64,000 bases of DNA from Gammaproteobacteria bacterium (GTDB taxonomy: Bacteria; Pseudomonadota; Gammaproteobacteria; Pseudomonadales; JAUIET01): the NCBI GenBank assembly GCA_030429735.1, contig JAUIET010000004.1:62001-126000 (forward strand). Reading direction: 5' to 3'. Numbering within the stretch: position 1 is the stretch's first letter; each line of letters starts with the position of its first letter. The notes under the pieces are model-generated. The model saw only the letters and a program-made list of their open reading frames with translations, ran no database searches and was not told where the DNA came from. The position numbers and the translations under genes are program-made. Below, in pieces: positions 27,000 to 35,667 of this stretch.

Positions 27000-28559
27000 A
27001 TGTACCCTGGAAAATACGCCAAACAACACCCTGACAGGCCCGCCTTTATTATGGCAAACACCGGCGAGTCGGTATCGTACGCAGACTACGAAGCCCGCTG
27101 CAATAGGCTGGCCCATCTGTTTAGAGAATACGGTATTGCCCGCCTTGATCATTATTCTGTGTTCATGGAGAACAATAGCCGCTATCTGGAGTGCTGTGGT
27201 GCAGGTGAACGATCGGGATTGTACTACACCTGTATCAATTCCTATCTTAAGGCGGATGAACTGGCGTACATTGTTAACAACAGCGAGTCAAAAATACTGA
27301 TTACGTCGTCTTCTCGTCTGGAAGTGGCCGCCGAAGCACTCAAGTCATGCCCAAACATTATTCTGTGTCTGGTGGTAGATTTTCCGGCGTCGCTGCAAAC
27401 CATTGACGACCGCTTGCGGGACTATGAAGCGACTCTGGCATCGTACCCGGTATCACCAATTGCAGATGAATACCTCGGTACATCAATGCTCTATTCGTCA
27501 GGCACTACAGGTCAGCCCAAAGGTGTCATTCGACCGCTGGAGGAGGTGCATCCATCCGAGCCCTTGCCGCTGTTTGGTTTCCTCAAAGAGCTATGGTGGT
27601 ACCGTGAAGACATGGTTTATTTATCGCCCGCGCCGCTTTATCACTCGGCGCCGCAGGCCGCAGTGGGATTGACAATCCGACTCGGCGGCACTGCTGTTAT
27701 CATGGAGCACTTCGACCCCGAGCAGTATTTGGATTTGGTTCCCAGGTACAAGGTCAGTCACAGTCAGCTGGTGCCAACCATGTTCAGTCGCATGTTGAAG
27801 CTGCCAGACGACGTCCGAAACAAGGCTGATTTGTCATCGCTTGAAGTCGCAATACATGCCGCAGCACCGTGCCCTGTACCGGTAAAAGAGGCCATGATTG
27901 ATTGGTGGGGACCTATAATTTACGAATATTACGGTGCAACAGAAGGGCTGGGCTTCGCATCAATCACCAGCGAGGAATGGCTGAAGCACAAGGGCAGTGT
28001 GGGCAAGGTGGTGCTCGGTGAGATACATATTCTGGATGAAGACGGTAAGCCATCGCCACCGGGTGAGCCCGGTGAACTCTGGTTTGAAACGGCCAGCCAA
28101 TTCAGTTACTTCAATAATGCAGAAAAAACCAGGGAAGCCACGTCGGCGGATGGTGCCATGAGCACAGTGGGTGACGTTGGCTACCTGAAAGACGGGTATC
28201 TGTATTTGACCGATCGCTCGACCTTTATGATCATCTCCGGCGGGGTTAACATTTACCCGCAAGAAACAGAGAACCTGTTGATCACACACCCCAAGGTGGA
28301 AGACGCGGCTGTGTTTGGTGTGCCCAACCCTGATTTGGGTGAAGAGGTGAAAGCATTGGTTCAGGTTCGCGACGGCATTACTGCTGATGATGAGTTAGCG
28401 GCAGAGTTGATGAGCTTTTGCATGGAAAACCTGTCGCGCCAGAAATGCCCGCGGTCAATCGATTTTGAAGAGCAGCTTCCTCGGCTGCCCACGGGTAAGT
28501 TGTATAAGCGCGTATTGAAAGAGCGCTACTGGGCAGACCACAACAGTGGCATTGTCTGA
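27000..28559 (+). CDS. Acyl-CoA synthetase / AMP-dependent ligase
   Basis: 519 residues of the ANL superfamily. The P-loop is MLYSSGTTGQPKGV (~163-176), the A5 motif YEYYGATEG follows, then the ribose-binding YLTDRS (~402) and the C-terminal Lys in LPTGKLYKR. GGAG precedes the ATG. It would activate a carboxylic acid with ATP and CoA. It starts an operon with a ureohydrolase and an MFS transporter, so its substrate may be a guanidino- or amino-acid product, which is inference. Confidence 0.92.
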   Translation: MYPGKYAKQHPDRPAFIMANTGESVSYADYEARCNRLAHLFREYGIARLDHYSVFMENNSRYLECCGAGERSGLYYTCINSYLKADELAYIVNNSESKILITSSSRLEVAAEALKSCPNIILCLVVDFPASLQTIDDRLRDYEATLASYPVSPIADEYLGTSMLYSSGTTGQPKGVIRPLEEVHPSEPLPLFGFLKELWWYREDMVYLSPAPLYHSAPQAAVGLTIRLGGTAVIMEHFDPEQYLDLVPRYKVSHSQLVPTMFSRMLKLPDDVRNKADLSSLEVAIHAAAPCPVPVKEAMIDWWGPIIYEYYGATEGLGFASITSEEWLKHKGSVGKVVLGEIHILDEDGKPSPPGEPGELWFETASQFSYFNNAEKTREATSADGAMSTVGDVGYLKDGYLYLTDRSTFMIISGGVNIYPQETENLLITHPKVEDAAVFGVPNPDLGEEVKALVQVRDGITADDELAAELMSFCMENLSRQKCPRSIDFEEQLPRLPTGKLYKRVLKERYWADHNSGIV

Positions 28560-28568
28560 GGAGAATCC

Positions 28569-29540
28569 TTGGCAACGCTAACAGAACCGCCGGGTAAGGG
28601 TTGCCGCAGTTTTTTGAACTTCCCTTTGCAGCTTGATCTGGACCAGCTGTGTGCAGATTTTGCGGTGTTAGGTATTCCGTACGGAATGCCTTATGGACAG
28701 TCTGACTGGCCAAATGATCAGTGCCTGGCGCCTGATGCCTTGCGAGCGTATGCCACTGAAGAAGACATTGCCTACACTCTCAAGCATTATGACTTCGACC
28801 TTGGTGGCCCTTTATTGGCTGATAAACCAGTTTCGGTGGTGGACCTCGGCAATGTCATCCACGAGCCTAACAAGCCGCAACATCATTATCAGTGCGCGGA
28901 GCAAGTGGCTCGTACTGTGTTTCAGTCAGGCGCTGTTCTGGTAACGCTGGGCGGTGACCATGGGGTAACGATTCCAGTGCTAAGAGCGATTGACGCACTT
29001 AAGCGGCGCGTCACGCTGATCCACATCGACGCGCACTTAGACTGGCGTGACAACATCAATGGCGTGACAGAGGGGTATTCCAGCCCTATACGCCGAGCAT
29101 CTGAGATGCCCTGGATTGACTCGATAGTGCAAATAGGCCTTCGAGGTATTGGCAGTGCCCGCGCGGCTGAAGTTGATGCGGCACTTACCCATGGTTGTCA
29201 GGTGGTAACGGCCTATCAAGTGCATGAGCAAGGTATGTCTTCGGTTCTGGCAGCGATACCGGATGGACCCTACTACCTGAGCATTGACGCTGACGGAATA
29301 GACCCAGGCATTATGCCAGCTGTGCTCGCGCAGACGCCGGGTGGCTTGCTTTGGCCGCAAATACGGCAGTTAGTGCATGGTTTGTCGGCGAAAGGGCGGG
29401 TTATTGGCATGGACCTGGTTGAAATAGCACCGAGCTATGATGTTGGCAACATCACTCTGATTCACGCAGAGCGTCTTATTTGTAATTTTATTGGCAGCTC
29501 AATTCGCTGCGGCCATATTCGCGATCAACAACACCTATGA
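28569..29540 (+). CDS. Agmatinase/arginase family ureohydrolase
   Basis: 323 residues from a TTG start with GAGGAG 5 nt upstream, 9 nt after the ligase stop. The binuclear manganese ligands are present: GGDHG, DAHLDWRD and SIDADGIDP. The enzyme would hydrolyse a guanidino group to urea plus an amine. Agmatinase, guanidinobutyrase and guanidinopropionase cannot be told apart by eye; the YSSPIRRASE segment differs from the usual agmatinase SHGTPFRRA. Its stop overlaps the start of the MFS gene (ATGA). Confidence 0.9.
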   Translation: MATLTEPPGKGCRSFLNFPLQLDLDQLCADFAVLGIPYGMPYGQSDWPNDQCLAPDALRAYATEEDIAYTLKHYDFDLGGPLLADKPVSVVDLGNVIHEPNKPQHHYQCAEQVARTVFQSGAVLVTLGGDHGVTIPVLRAIDALKRRVTLIHIDAHLDWRDNINGVTEGYSSPIRRASEMPWIDSIVQIGLRGIGSARAAEVDAALTHGCQVVTAYQVHEQGMSSVLAAIPDGPYYLSIDADGIDPGIMPAVLAQTPGGLLWPQIRQLVHGLSAKGRVIGMDLVEIAPSYDVGNITLIHAERLICNFIGSSIRCGHIRDQQHL

Positions 29541-30781
29541 CGCGCGACATCGCTACCGTCCGACACTGGCTGGTGATGGCCGTACTCAGTTTGTCGGGCG
29601 GCATTATATTCCTGTTGCCGTTCTTGCAAGAGGTGTACTACAAACCCTTATCATCTGCCTTGTCATTGAATAATACTCAAGTTGGTTCTCTGATGAGTGC
29701 CTTCGGCATCACCGCCATGTTGAGCTATTTCCCGGGTGGATGGTTGGCCGATCGAGTCTCGCCCCGTATGTTGATCAGCAGTTCTCTTCTGATCACCGGT
29801 GCATTGGGCGTGTATTTTTCAACGTTTCCCAACTACCAGATCAGTCTTTTGATTCACGCGGCATGGGGGGTGAGCATTTCCCTGCTGTTTTGGGGTGCGA
29901 TGATTCGCTCTACACGGAATTGGGCGCCTTCCGGTGAACAAGGGAAAGCGTTTGGTGTGCTCGAAACCGGACGTGGTATTGGTGAGGGCTTAAGCTCTGT
30001 CGCGCTACTGACAGTGTTTGGTTGGCTGGGCAGCTCTGAGCAGGCCCTGTCAGTAGTCGTCCTGCAATGCTCCATTTTGATTCTGATTCTTGGTACCTTG
30101 TCATGGCTCATACTGGATGATGATCACAAAGGTGGAAGCGATGACGAGCACGCGGCAGTGGGCATACGCGAAGTGCTTGAAGTGCTTCGCATGCCGGAGG
30201 TTTGGCTGATCAGTCTTATTGTATTGACAGGCTATAGCGCCTATTGGGGTACGTTCCGCCTAACACCTTATGCAACCGATGTGTTTTTGATGAGCGTGAC
30301 AGCTGCAGGAGTCATGAGCGTGTCGAAAATGTTTCTTAAGCCAATAGCCGCGCTGCTGGCCGGGCTGACCGCCGACAAGATCGGTGTGGCCAAGACCATT
30401 GGCATAATTTTTACACTGATGATGTTCTCTTTCAGTCTGTTTGCTTTTCTGCCTTCTTCTGCCAACCTGCTTCCACTGATGCTGATCAATGTGGCGGTGA
30501 TTTCGATTGGCGTATTTGCAATGCGAGGTGTTTACTTCGCGTTATTGGACGAGGGTGGAATACCGATCAGGGTGACGGGCACAGCCGCTGGAATTGTGTC
30601 GGTCATTGGCTTTACGCCGGATATTTTCATGCCGTTGTTAGGCGGTGTACTGATCGACCAGTTTCCTGGCACTCAAGGATATCGATACTTTTTTCTAAGC
30701 ACGGCGGCAATTTGTCTTGCCGGTTTACTGGCAACAGTGTGGCTATACAAGCGGTATATTGTGCCCCGCGTTCCAAGGTAG
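29537..30781 (+). CDS. MFS transporter
   Basis: 414 residues with 12 predicted membrane segments and an MFS loop 2-3 motif of the form GGWLADRVSPR. It is translationally coupled to the ureohydrolase by a 4-nt overlap, so it probably imports the compound used by the ligase and ureohydrolase or exports a product. The last 39 nt overlap the convergent dehydratase gene. Confidence 0.88.
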   Translation: MTRDIATVRHWLVMAVLSLSGGIIFLLPFLQEVYYKPLSSALSLNNTQVGSLMSAFGITAMLSYFPGGWLADRVSPRMLISSSLLITGALGVYFSTFPNYQISLLIHAAWGVSISLLFWGAMIRSTRNWAPSGEQGKAFGVLETGRGIGEGLSSVALLTVFGWLGSSEQALSVVVLQCSILILILGTLSWLILDDDHKGGSDDEHAAVGIREVLEVLRMPEVWLISLIVLTGYSAYWGTFRLTPYATDVFLMSVTAAGVMSVSKMFLKPIAALLAGLTADKIGVAKTIGIIFTLMMFSFSLFAFLPSSANLLPLMLINVAVISIGVFAMRGVYFALLDEGGIPIRVTGTAAGIVSVIGFTPDIFMPLLGGVLIDQFPGTQGYRYFFLSTAAICLAGLLATVWLYKRYIVPRVPR

Positions 30782-31717
30782 CGCTGATAAATCTACATTG
30801 CCACCACTGAGAATAATGCCAACATGCTTGCCGGCAAAGCGTGCTTTGTTGTTCAGCACAGCGGCCAGGACAATGGCTGAAGAAGGTTCAACAATGAGTT
30901 TCATACGAGTCCATATAAGCGTCATTGCTTCGACAATGGACTTGTCATCGAGCAAAATAATGTCGTCAACCAAATCACTGATAATCTGAAAGTTCAGCTT
31001 GCCGGTCGATGATCGAAGCCCGTCAGCGATGGTGTTGGGTGCCAGCTGCGGGCGCCAGGTGCCGGATTGAAAGGACTGAAATGCATCGTCAGCACCACTG
31101 GGCTCTGCGCCACTGATGGTGAGAGAGGGCTGCAATGCGCGCCCGGCAACCGCACTTCCGCCCAGTAAACCACCACCGCCAACCGGTGTGATCAGGTGAT
31201 CCAGTTGCCCGTCTGTCTGCTCCAGAAATTCAAGTGCGGCGGTACCTTGCCCTGCAATGATGTGTGCGGAATCATAAGGCGGTACCAAGGTGGCGCCGGT
31301 GCGTTCAGCAATGGCTAAAACCGTTTTCTCACGCGCTGCCATTGTTGCTTCACAAAACGTAATCTCGCCGCCGTAGCTCTTTACCGCGGCAATTTTTGCG
31401 GCACTGGTATTGTCTGGCATCACGACATACGCCTTGCAGCCCAGGCGTGACGCGGCGAGAGACAGTGCCGCAGCATGATTACCGGAAGAGTGAGTGGTGA
31501 CGCCTTTAGCGCGTTGGGCATCGCTCAGCTGCAGAACGGCGTTATGTGCACCACGCGCCTTAAACGCACCGCATTTCTGCAAATTCTCGCATTTGAAGTC
31601 AATACGGCAACCGGCCAGCTCATTGATCAATGAGCTGTTCAGCACCGGTGTGTTATGAACATAAGGCGCGATTCTTACCGCGGCCTGGCGAATATCGTCA
31701 ATCGATACGCTAAGCAC
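30743..31717 (-). CDS. PLP-dependent threonine/serine dehydratase or serine racemase-like enzyme
   Basis: 324 residues, fold type II PLP enzyme without an ACT domain. The Schiff-base Lys is in GAFKARGA (~51-58), the substrate loop is SSGNHAAA, the phosphate-binding tetraglycine is GGGGLLGG and the C-terminal cofactor motif is SGGNVD. The short length points to catabolic threonine dehydratase, serine racemase or 3-hydroxyaspartate ammonia-lyase. A GTG start overlaps the thioesterase stop by 8 nt, so the two genes are coupled. Confidence 0.88.
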   Translation of the reverse strand: MLSVSIDDIRQAAVRIAPYVHNTPVLNSSLINELAGCRIDFKCENLQKCGAFKARGAHNAVLQLSDAQRAKGVTTHSSGNHAAALSLAASRLGCKAYVVMPDNTSAAKIAAVKSYGGEITFCEATMAAREKTVLAIAERTGATLVPPYDSAHIIAGQGTAALEFLEQTDGQLDHLITPVGGGGLLGGSAVAGRALQPSLTISGAEPSGADDAFQSFQSGTWRPQLAPNTIADGLRSSTGKLNFQIISDLVDDIILLDDKSIVEAMTLIWTRMKLIVEPSSAIVLAAVLNNKARFAGKHVGIILSGGNVDLSALPWNAGHNIPLV

Positions 31718-32162
31718 TTACTATGCCTCCAGACTGATCGACAACAACACCGGCTGCACCTTGCAGCATACTGGCACGCATATCATCGGGAACCTGGGTT
31801 TTCTCAAGCTTGTCAGCGCTGACAAGCACGTATACTACTTCCGCGGTCGCCACTGGGCGTTCGCTTGGGTAATCGCTCATAACAACGTCGAAGATATAGG
31901 AGGTGTTACCTATGTGGCGCACGGCGACATCAATAGCGAGTACATCATCGAACCTGGCCGCTGATTGCCACTCGATCAGCAGCTTTACTACCTGGTTTTC
32001 CAGATTCCTTTCGACCAATGCGTTATAGCCACCGACAATATAACGCTGAAATTCGGTGACAGCATGGTCTACGTAATCAGCGTAACGGGCATTGAATACC
32101 ACTTTTTGGGCATCGCATTCGCTGTAACGTACCCTCAGAAGGAAGCGGAATGTATCGGGCAT
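31710..32162 (-). CDS. Hotdog-fold acyl-CoA thioesterase (4-hydroxybenzoyl-CoA thioesterase-like)
   Basis: The open frame begins at 32348 but overlaps imuB; the family N-terminus (MPDTFRFLLRVRYSECDAQ) starts at the ATG at 32162, giving 150 residues. The segment CDAQKVVFNARYADYVDHA fits the active-site region of the YbgC/4HBT class, with the catalytic Asp in SECDAQ. It would hydrolyse a small or aromatic acyl-CoA. It lies 109 nt downstream of imuB and may be read with it. Confidence 0.85.
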   Translation of the reverse strand: MPDTFRFLLRVRYSECDAQKVVFNARYADYVDHAVTEFQRYIVGGYNALVERNLENQVVKLLIEWQSAARFDDVLAIDVAVRHIGNTSYIFDVVMSDYPSERPVATAEVVYVLVSADKLEKTQVPDDMRASMLQGAAGVVVDQSGGIVSA

Positions 32163-32271
32163 AGGGCTCTCTCTATCAACGACAGGGAGGATACAATACG
32201 GTTTAGGGAGCGCCGGAACAAGTATGCAATACCTCTGCTGTATGTGATTATCGATGCTCTCGCTTGCGTGT

Positions 32272-33750
32272 TCAGGCAAATAAACCCTGTACGTACCACG
32301 TCTTGCTGGGTATATCCTGATACACCCAATACAAGCAACCTTGCTCATGCTCGGCGATGTAATAATCGCGTTGTTGAGGCGCCTTCCACCAAGCGGTTTC
32401 TATACGCTCAGGTCCTTGCAGCAAATCAAGTTTTCCCCGCCAATACAAGCAATGTTCACGTTGCTGGATACGAACCGGCTCGCGCAGCAACCAGGTAGGG
32501 CGGGTGGGATATTGAGTCGCATTGTTACCTTCTGAACCCGCTGGCGAGCGTGGTTTAGTTTCTGACAAGCGAGCGGCATTGGTCTTGCTGGCCTGCTCAG
32601 GTAAATGTTCAGGCTCACAATCAATGCAGTACACCGTGCCTTGCCCCAGGCGCGCTTGCAGTTTGTCAAGCAAGGTGTCCAATGGTTCGCTGTGGTTACT
32701 GGTAAACAAGTCCTGACTGTGAGAATTTGCGGGTACGAAATGATTGGCTCGCAATTCGACGGTATGAACGCCCTGGTTAAGACACAACTTTTCAAGTTGA
32801 ATACGAGTCAGGTTCAAAAAATTGTTTTTACTGACCTGAGCCTGGCCGAGACGAATATCAACCTGGCTTTGTTTTCCGCCTTGATGCAAATGCCAGCTGA
32901 AATGATTGCATTGCAGTTGCCTGGCCAATAAAAAGTGGCAAAACTCATCCAGTAAACGCTGCATGGGAAACAGCAGCATTTGCGTGTTTTCTATGGGTTC
33001 CAGAAAAAACAGCTGGCTGGCAAAACGCTCAATGGGTTTGATTGCTCGCTGAGGGTCGTCGCACTCACCGCACAGCTTTTGCAAATATTGTTGAAAATCG
33101 CGGCCGAATCGCTTGCCCAGTGCACTGGTGGGTAAATCAAGTAGCTGACCGAATTCACTAAGGCCCATTTTCCTGAGCTTATCGAGAACTCGCGGGTAGC
33201 TGCGTAATACGCTGAGCGGGAGCTGGCGCAGCGCTTGCAGGCTGCTATCACGACTGGGTACGTGCTCAAAAGGGGGCGGCCTGGAGAGTAATTGACTGCC
33301 AAAAGCCAGCAGGGCGGCGGCTTTCGGTGTATGTGCCAAGCCTATTGTAAAGCTGAACCCGAGGGCGTTTAGCTCTTCTGATATAACCTTAAGAATATTC
33401 TGTAAGTTCTTGAATAATTTAAGACTTCCTATTATTTCAACAAGCAATAAGTGTTGTTCCTCCGCTTCTTGCCCAATGCATACATTAGGGCTGAAACGGT
33501 ATGCCCAATGTGCCAGGTTATGCAGCTGTTGGCGCTCATTAGAAGGTGCTCGCTCAAAGGTTTTGAGTTGTGGGCTCAGAGCCAGTGCTGTGCTGAGTGA
33601 GCTGTTGATCTGAACGCCATTGCTCAGGGCTTGCGCGTTGGCATAGCTCACGCGCTGACCTTGAATAACCGCGCATGGCAATTCGTCGGTGCTGCCGCGA
33701 GTGAAGATCTCCAGAGGCAGTAAGGGTAAATGGATAGCTAACCACAACAT
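32272..33750 (-). CDS. imuB: ImuB, inactive Y-family polymerase subunit of the mutasome
   Basis: 492 residues, with the typical N-terminus MLWLAIHLPLLPLE. The catalytic acidic residues of active Y-family polymerases are missing: the first Asp region reads AIHLPLLPLE, and the SxDE region is replaced by VEIIGSLKLF. This is characteristic of ImuB, which acts as a hub linking ImuA, DnaE2 and the beta clamp. The C-terminal domain ends in the family motif WYVQGLFA. The first 197 nt overlap the 3' end of the imuA reading frame. Confidence 0.93.
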   Translation of the reverse strand: MLWLAIHLPLLPLEIFTRGSTDELPCAVIQGQRVSYANAQALSNGVQINSSLSTALALSPQLKTFERAPSNERQQLHNLAHWAYRFSPNVCIGQEAEEQHLLLVEIIGSLKLFKNLQNILKVISEELNALGFSFTIGLAHTPKAAALLAFGSQLLSRPPPFEHVPSRDSSLQALRQLPLSVLRSYPRVLDKLRKMGLSEFGQLLDLPTSALGKRFGRDFQQYLQKLCGECDDPQRAIKPIERFASQLFFLEPIENTQMLLFPMQRLLDEFCHFLLARQLQCNHFSWHLHQGGKQSQVDIRLGQAQVSKNNFLNLTRIQLEKLCLNQGVHTVELRANHFVPANSHSQDLFTSNHSEPLDTLLDKLQARLGQGTVYCIDCEPEHLPEQASKTNAARLSETKPRSPAGSEGNNATQYPTRPTWLLREPVRIQQREHCLYWRGKLDLLQGPERIETAWWKAPQQRDYYIAEHEQGCLYWVYQDIPSKTWYVQGLFA

Positions 33751-34450
33751 GTTTCTTTAAATCCCAATCATCTACGCGCAAGGTGTTTTGGACCAAGGTG
33801 TCCGGACGTGGCAACAACACATGCTGCCCGGCCCAACCGCCTTGCTGTTTTAAAATACCCACTTTCAGGTGTTTCCTGGTCGCCAGCAGCTGTAAGCGCA
33901 GCCTGGCCGGCGACGAATGCTGGCTGAAAGAACCTGGTTGAAAACTGACCGCCCAACTGCGTCCTTCCTGCGCAGTCAGCTGCAGTTTCCGCTTGTTTGC
34001 ATAACTGAGCTTGCGATCGTCCAGCCAGTTCAGTACAGCGGCAAAATGTCCGCAGCGCAGCAGTTGTTCAGATGCCCACAGCTTGTCAGCCAGACTATGG
34101 GCTTGCACAACCAGCAAACGCCGCAGGTCAATACTCTGGCTTGCCAGAGCCGGAGCGTACGGAATATGTGGTGGTGCCACCAATGCAAGCCAGCGATCTG
34201 GCTCGTGCTGCAGTTGCTGGCTCAGAGCAGGTATCAGCAGGCTCAGTTCACCGATGCCGGAATGCTCACAGAGTAACTCGGTACTGCCGGTGCGTGGCCA
34301 GCCGCCCAGGTGCAGAGCTTTATCGAGCTCTGCATAGCCGGTTGTGTGCGCTGCATTACTGTCTGAGCGAGTATCTGCCCGGCCAGCCTGCCAGAGGGCA
34401 GGATGCTCCAGCAGTGTGGCCAGTGTTTGTTGTGAGGGAGGTGACGGCAT
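33554..34450 (-). CDS. imuA: ImuA, RecA/SulA-like mutasome subunit, with an out-of-frame C-terminal extension over imuB
   Basis: 298 residues, longer than the usual 220-250. Residues ~1-230 are a RecA-like domain with AELDKALHLGGWPRTG near residue 50 and a degenerate Walker A. The imuB ATG falls at codon ~234, close to where ImuA normally ends; the remaining 65 codons are read in a different frame from imuB and have an Arg/Gln-rich, low-complexity look. The ATG lies 29 nt downstream of a LexA box. ImuA is required for DnaE2-dependent mutagenesis. Confidence 0.88.
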   Translation of the reverse strand: MPSPPSQQTLATLLEHPALWQAGRADTRSDSNAAHTTGYAELDKALHLGGWPRTGSTELLCEHSGIGELSLLIPALSQQLQHEPDRWLALVAPPHIPYAPALASQSIDLRRLLVVQAHSLADKLWASEQLLRCGHFAAVLNWLDDRKLSYANKRKLQLTAQEGRSWAVSFQPGSFSQHSSPARLRLQLLATRKHLKVGILKQQGGWAGQHVLLPRPDTLVQNTLRVDDWDLKKHVVVSYPFTLTASGDLHSRQHRRIAMRGYSRSARELCQRASPEQWRSDQQLTQHSTGSEPTTQNL

Positions 34451-34478
34451 TGTTACAGGCTATACCAAATTCATAATA

Positions 34479-34494
34479 CTGTAAATATATACAG
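34479..34494 (-). promoter_or_regulatory. LexA (SOS) box of imuA-imuB
   Basis: CTGTAAATATATACAG is a perfect CTGT-N8-ACAG box with an AT core, 29-44 nt upstream of the imuA ATG. It is almost the same as the dnaE2 box, so both units should be induced together after DNA damage. Confidence 0.92.
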
Positions 34495-34504
34495 TAGTTT
34501 GATA

Positions 34505-34566
34505 GTGGCTCAGTTTGAATTCGAGAGGCGCCCTGCAGTACGCCTCCCGAATTCAAACTGAGCCAC
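34505..34566. repeat. 62-bp near-perfect inverted repeat
   Basis: Two 26-bp arms (34505-34530 and 34541-34566, beginning GTGGCTCAGTTTGAATTC) match at 25 of 26 positions around a 10-nt loop. No T-run follows on either strand, so a simple terminator is unlikely. It starts only 11 bp outside the LexA box. Confidence 0.7.
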
Positions 34567-34642
34567 AACCAGTAGTTTTGGTGCTTTGGTTTTAAGTGTC
34601 GCCCAATATTTATTTTATCGTGTGAAATTGGCACTGAGGTGA

Positions 34643-34746
34643 CGAATCGAATACTCCTTTTGCTGGACCTTCAAAAAGAGGGACCTTTTTGAAGGGTTCC
34701 CAGGGATGGGTTCACGGCGTGTCCAGCAAAAGGAGTATTCGATTCG
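34643..34746. repeat. 104-bp compound inverted repeat
   Basis: The 26-bp outer arms (34643-34668 and 34721-34746, beginning CGAATCGAATACTCC) are perfect inverted copies. Nested inside the left half is a second hairpin, CTTCAAAAA / TTTTTGAAG (34669-34677 and 34686-34694), and then GGGTTC appears twice as a direct repeat. The nested design suggests a mobile intergenic repeat rather than a terminator. Confidence 0.7.
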
Positions 34747-34877
34747 GCGCCGGTCCAGATCTAAACCACTTGGCAAAGCCCCGATCCAAACCCCACGCCA
34801 CCTGACTCCACAGTAACTTGCATCAAAGCGCGTTCCCCCTAGTATGTGCACCTCAGATCAGGCAGCAGGAGTACAGA

Positions 34878-35648
34878 ATGGCTTTCAACGGCAAAGTAGC
34901 GTTAATCACCGGCGGCGGCAGTGGCATGGGACAGAAGGCCGCGTTAATGCTGGCGGAGCAGGACGCCCAAGTGGCGATCTTTGATGTGAATGACGCTGGC
35001 ATGGAAGAGACTTGTGCCGGAAATGACACCATCAAAAGATATCACGTTGATATCTCCGATACCGATGCCGTGCAGGCTGCTGTAGCCCAGGTGGAAAGTG
35101 AGCTTGGACCGATTGACCGCGTTGCCAATGCAGCTGCCATCATGCCGTTTGGGAAACTGCTTGAGCAAGACCCCAAAGTGCAAATCAAGTTAATGGAAAT
35201 CAACTACAACGGTCTGGTCAATATTGCTACGGCCACCGTACCCGGTATGGTCCAGCGAGGCAGTGGTGATTTCATCAGCTTCTCTTCCATGTCCGGCATC
35301 ATTCCCGGCTTACTGATGGGCGGCTACTGCGCGACCAAAGCCGCCGTATCAATGTACACCGAAATTCTCTATCACGAGAACCGCGATAGCGGCGTGCGAT
35401 TTGTCTGCGTATGCCCGCCGCCGGTTGCAACCCCGCTGTGGAAGCAGGCCAAAGACACGGTGGTACCCAAAGTGACTCAGGTTGACGTGGTGCTAACCCC
35501 GGAAGAAGTCATTAATCATGTTGAAGCCTCGCTGGAGAAAGGCGAGTTTCTCTCGTTTCCTGGTAAGGGTACGAAAATCGGCTATCGAGTTAGAAACTGG
35601 ATGCCATCAAGAATATGGGATCACAACCATAAAGTTGAAGGGTTCTAG
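34878..35648 (+). CDS. Short-chain dehydrogenase/reductase
   Basis: The family N-terminus and an AGGAG 7 nt upstream place the start at 34878 (256 residues) rather than 34818. The cofactor motif is TGGGSGMG (~11-18), NAA is in place of NAG, and the catalytic region has Ser in SFSSMSG and YCATK. Substrate unknown; the neighbours are other oxidoreductases and no operon partner follows on the same strand. Confidence 0.9.
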   Translation: MAFNGKVALITGGGSGMGQKAALMLAEQDAQVAIFDVNDAGMEETCAGNDTIKRYHVDISDTDAVQAAVAQVESELGPIDRVANAAAIMPFGKLLEQDPKVQIKLMEINYNGLVNIATATVPGMVQRGSGDFISFSSMSGIIPGLLMGGYCATKAAVSMYTEILYHENRDSGVRFVCVCPPPVATPLWKQAKDTVVPKVTQVDVVLTPEEVINHVEASLEKGEFLSFPGKGTKIGYRVRNWMPSRIWDHNHKVEGF

Positions 35649-35667
35649 GGAAGCAGAGCTGCCCTAG
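35645..35667. terminator. Hairpin spanning both stop codons of two convergent genes
   Basis: CTAGGG / CCCTAG arms with an inner AGC / GCT pair form an almost continuous stem around an AGA loop. The TAG of the plus-strand SDR and the TAG of the minus-strand barrel gene both lie in the stem. No T-run follows, so a bidirectional terminator is possible but not certain. Confidence 0.4.

Larger units (their letters stand above)
34451..34877. other. Long intergenic region with LexA box and two large inverted repeats
   Basis: 427 bases between divergent imuA and an SDR gene. It holds the LexA box (34479-34494), a 62-bp inverted repeat (34505-34566), a 104-bp inverted repeat (34643-34746) and the AGGAG site of the SDR gene (34866-34870). 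I see no supported gene in it. Confidence 0.7.

Noticed and set aside
32163-32348. 62-codon extension of the thioesterase into imuB
   Set aside because: The hotdog domain begins at the ATG at 32162 and the extension lies over the conserved C-terminus of ImuB.
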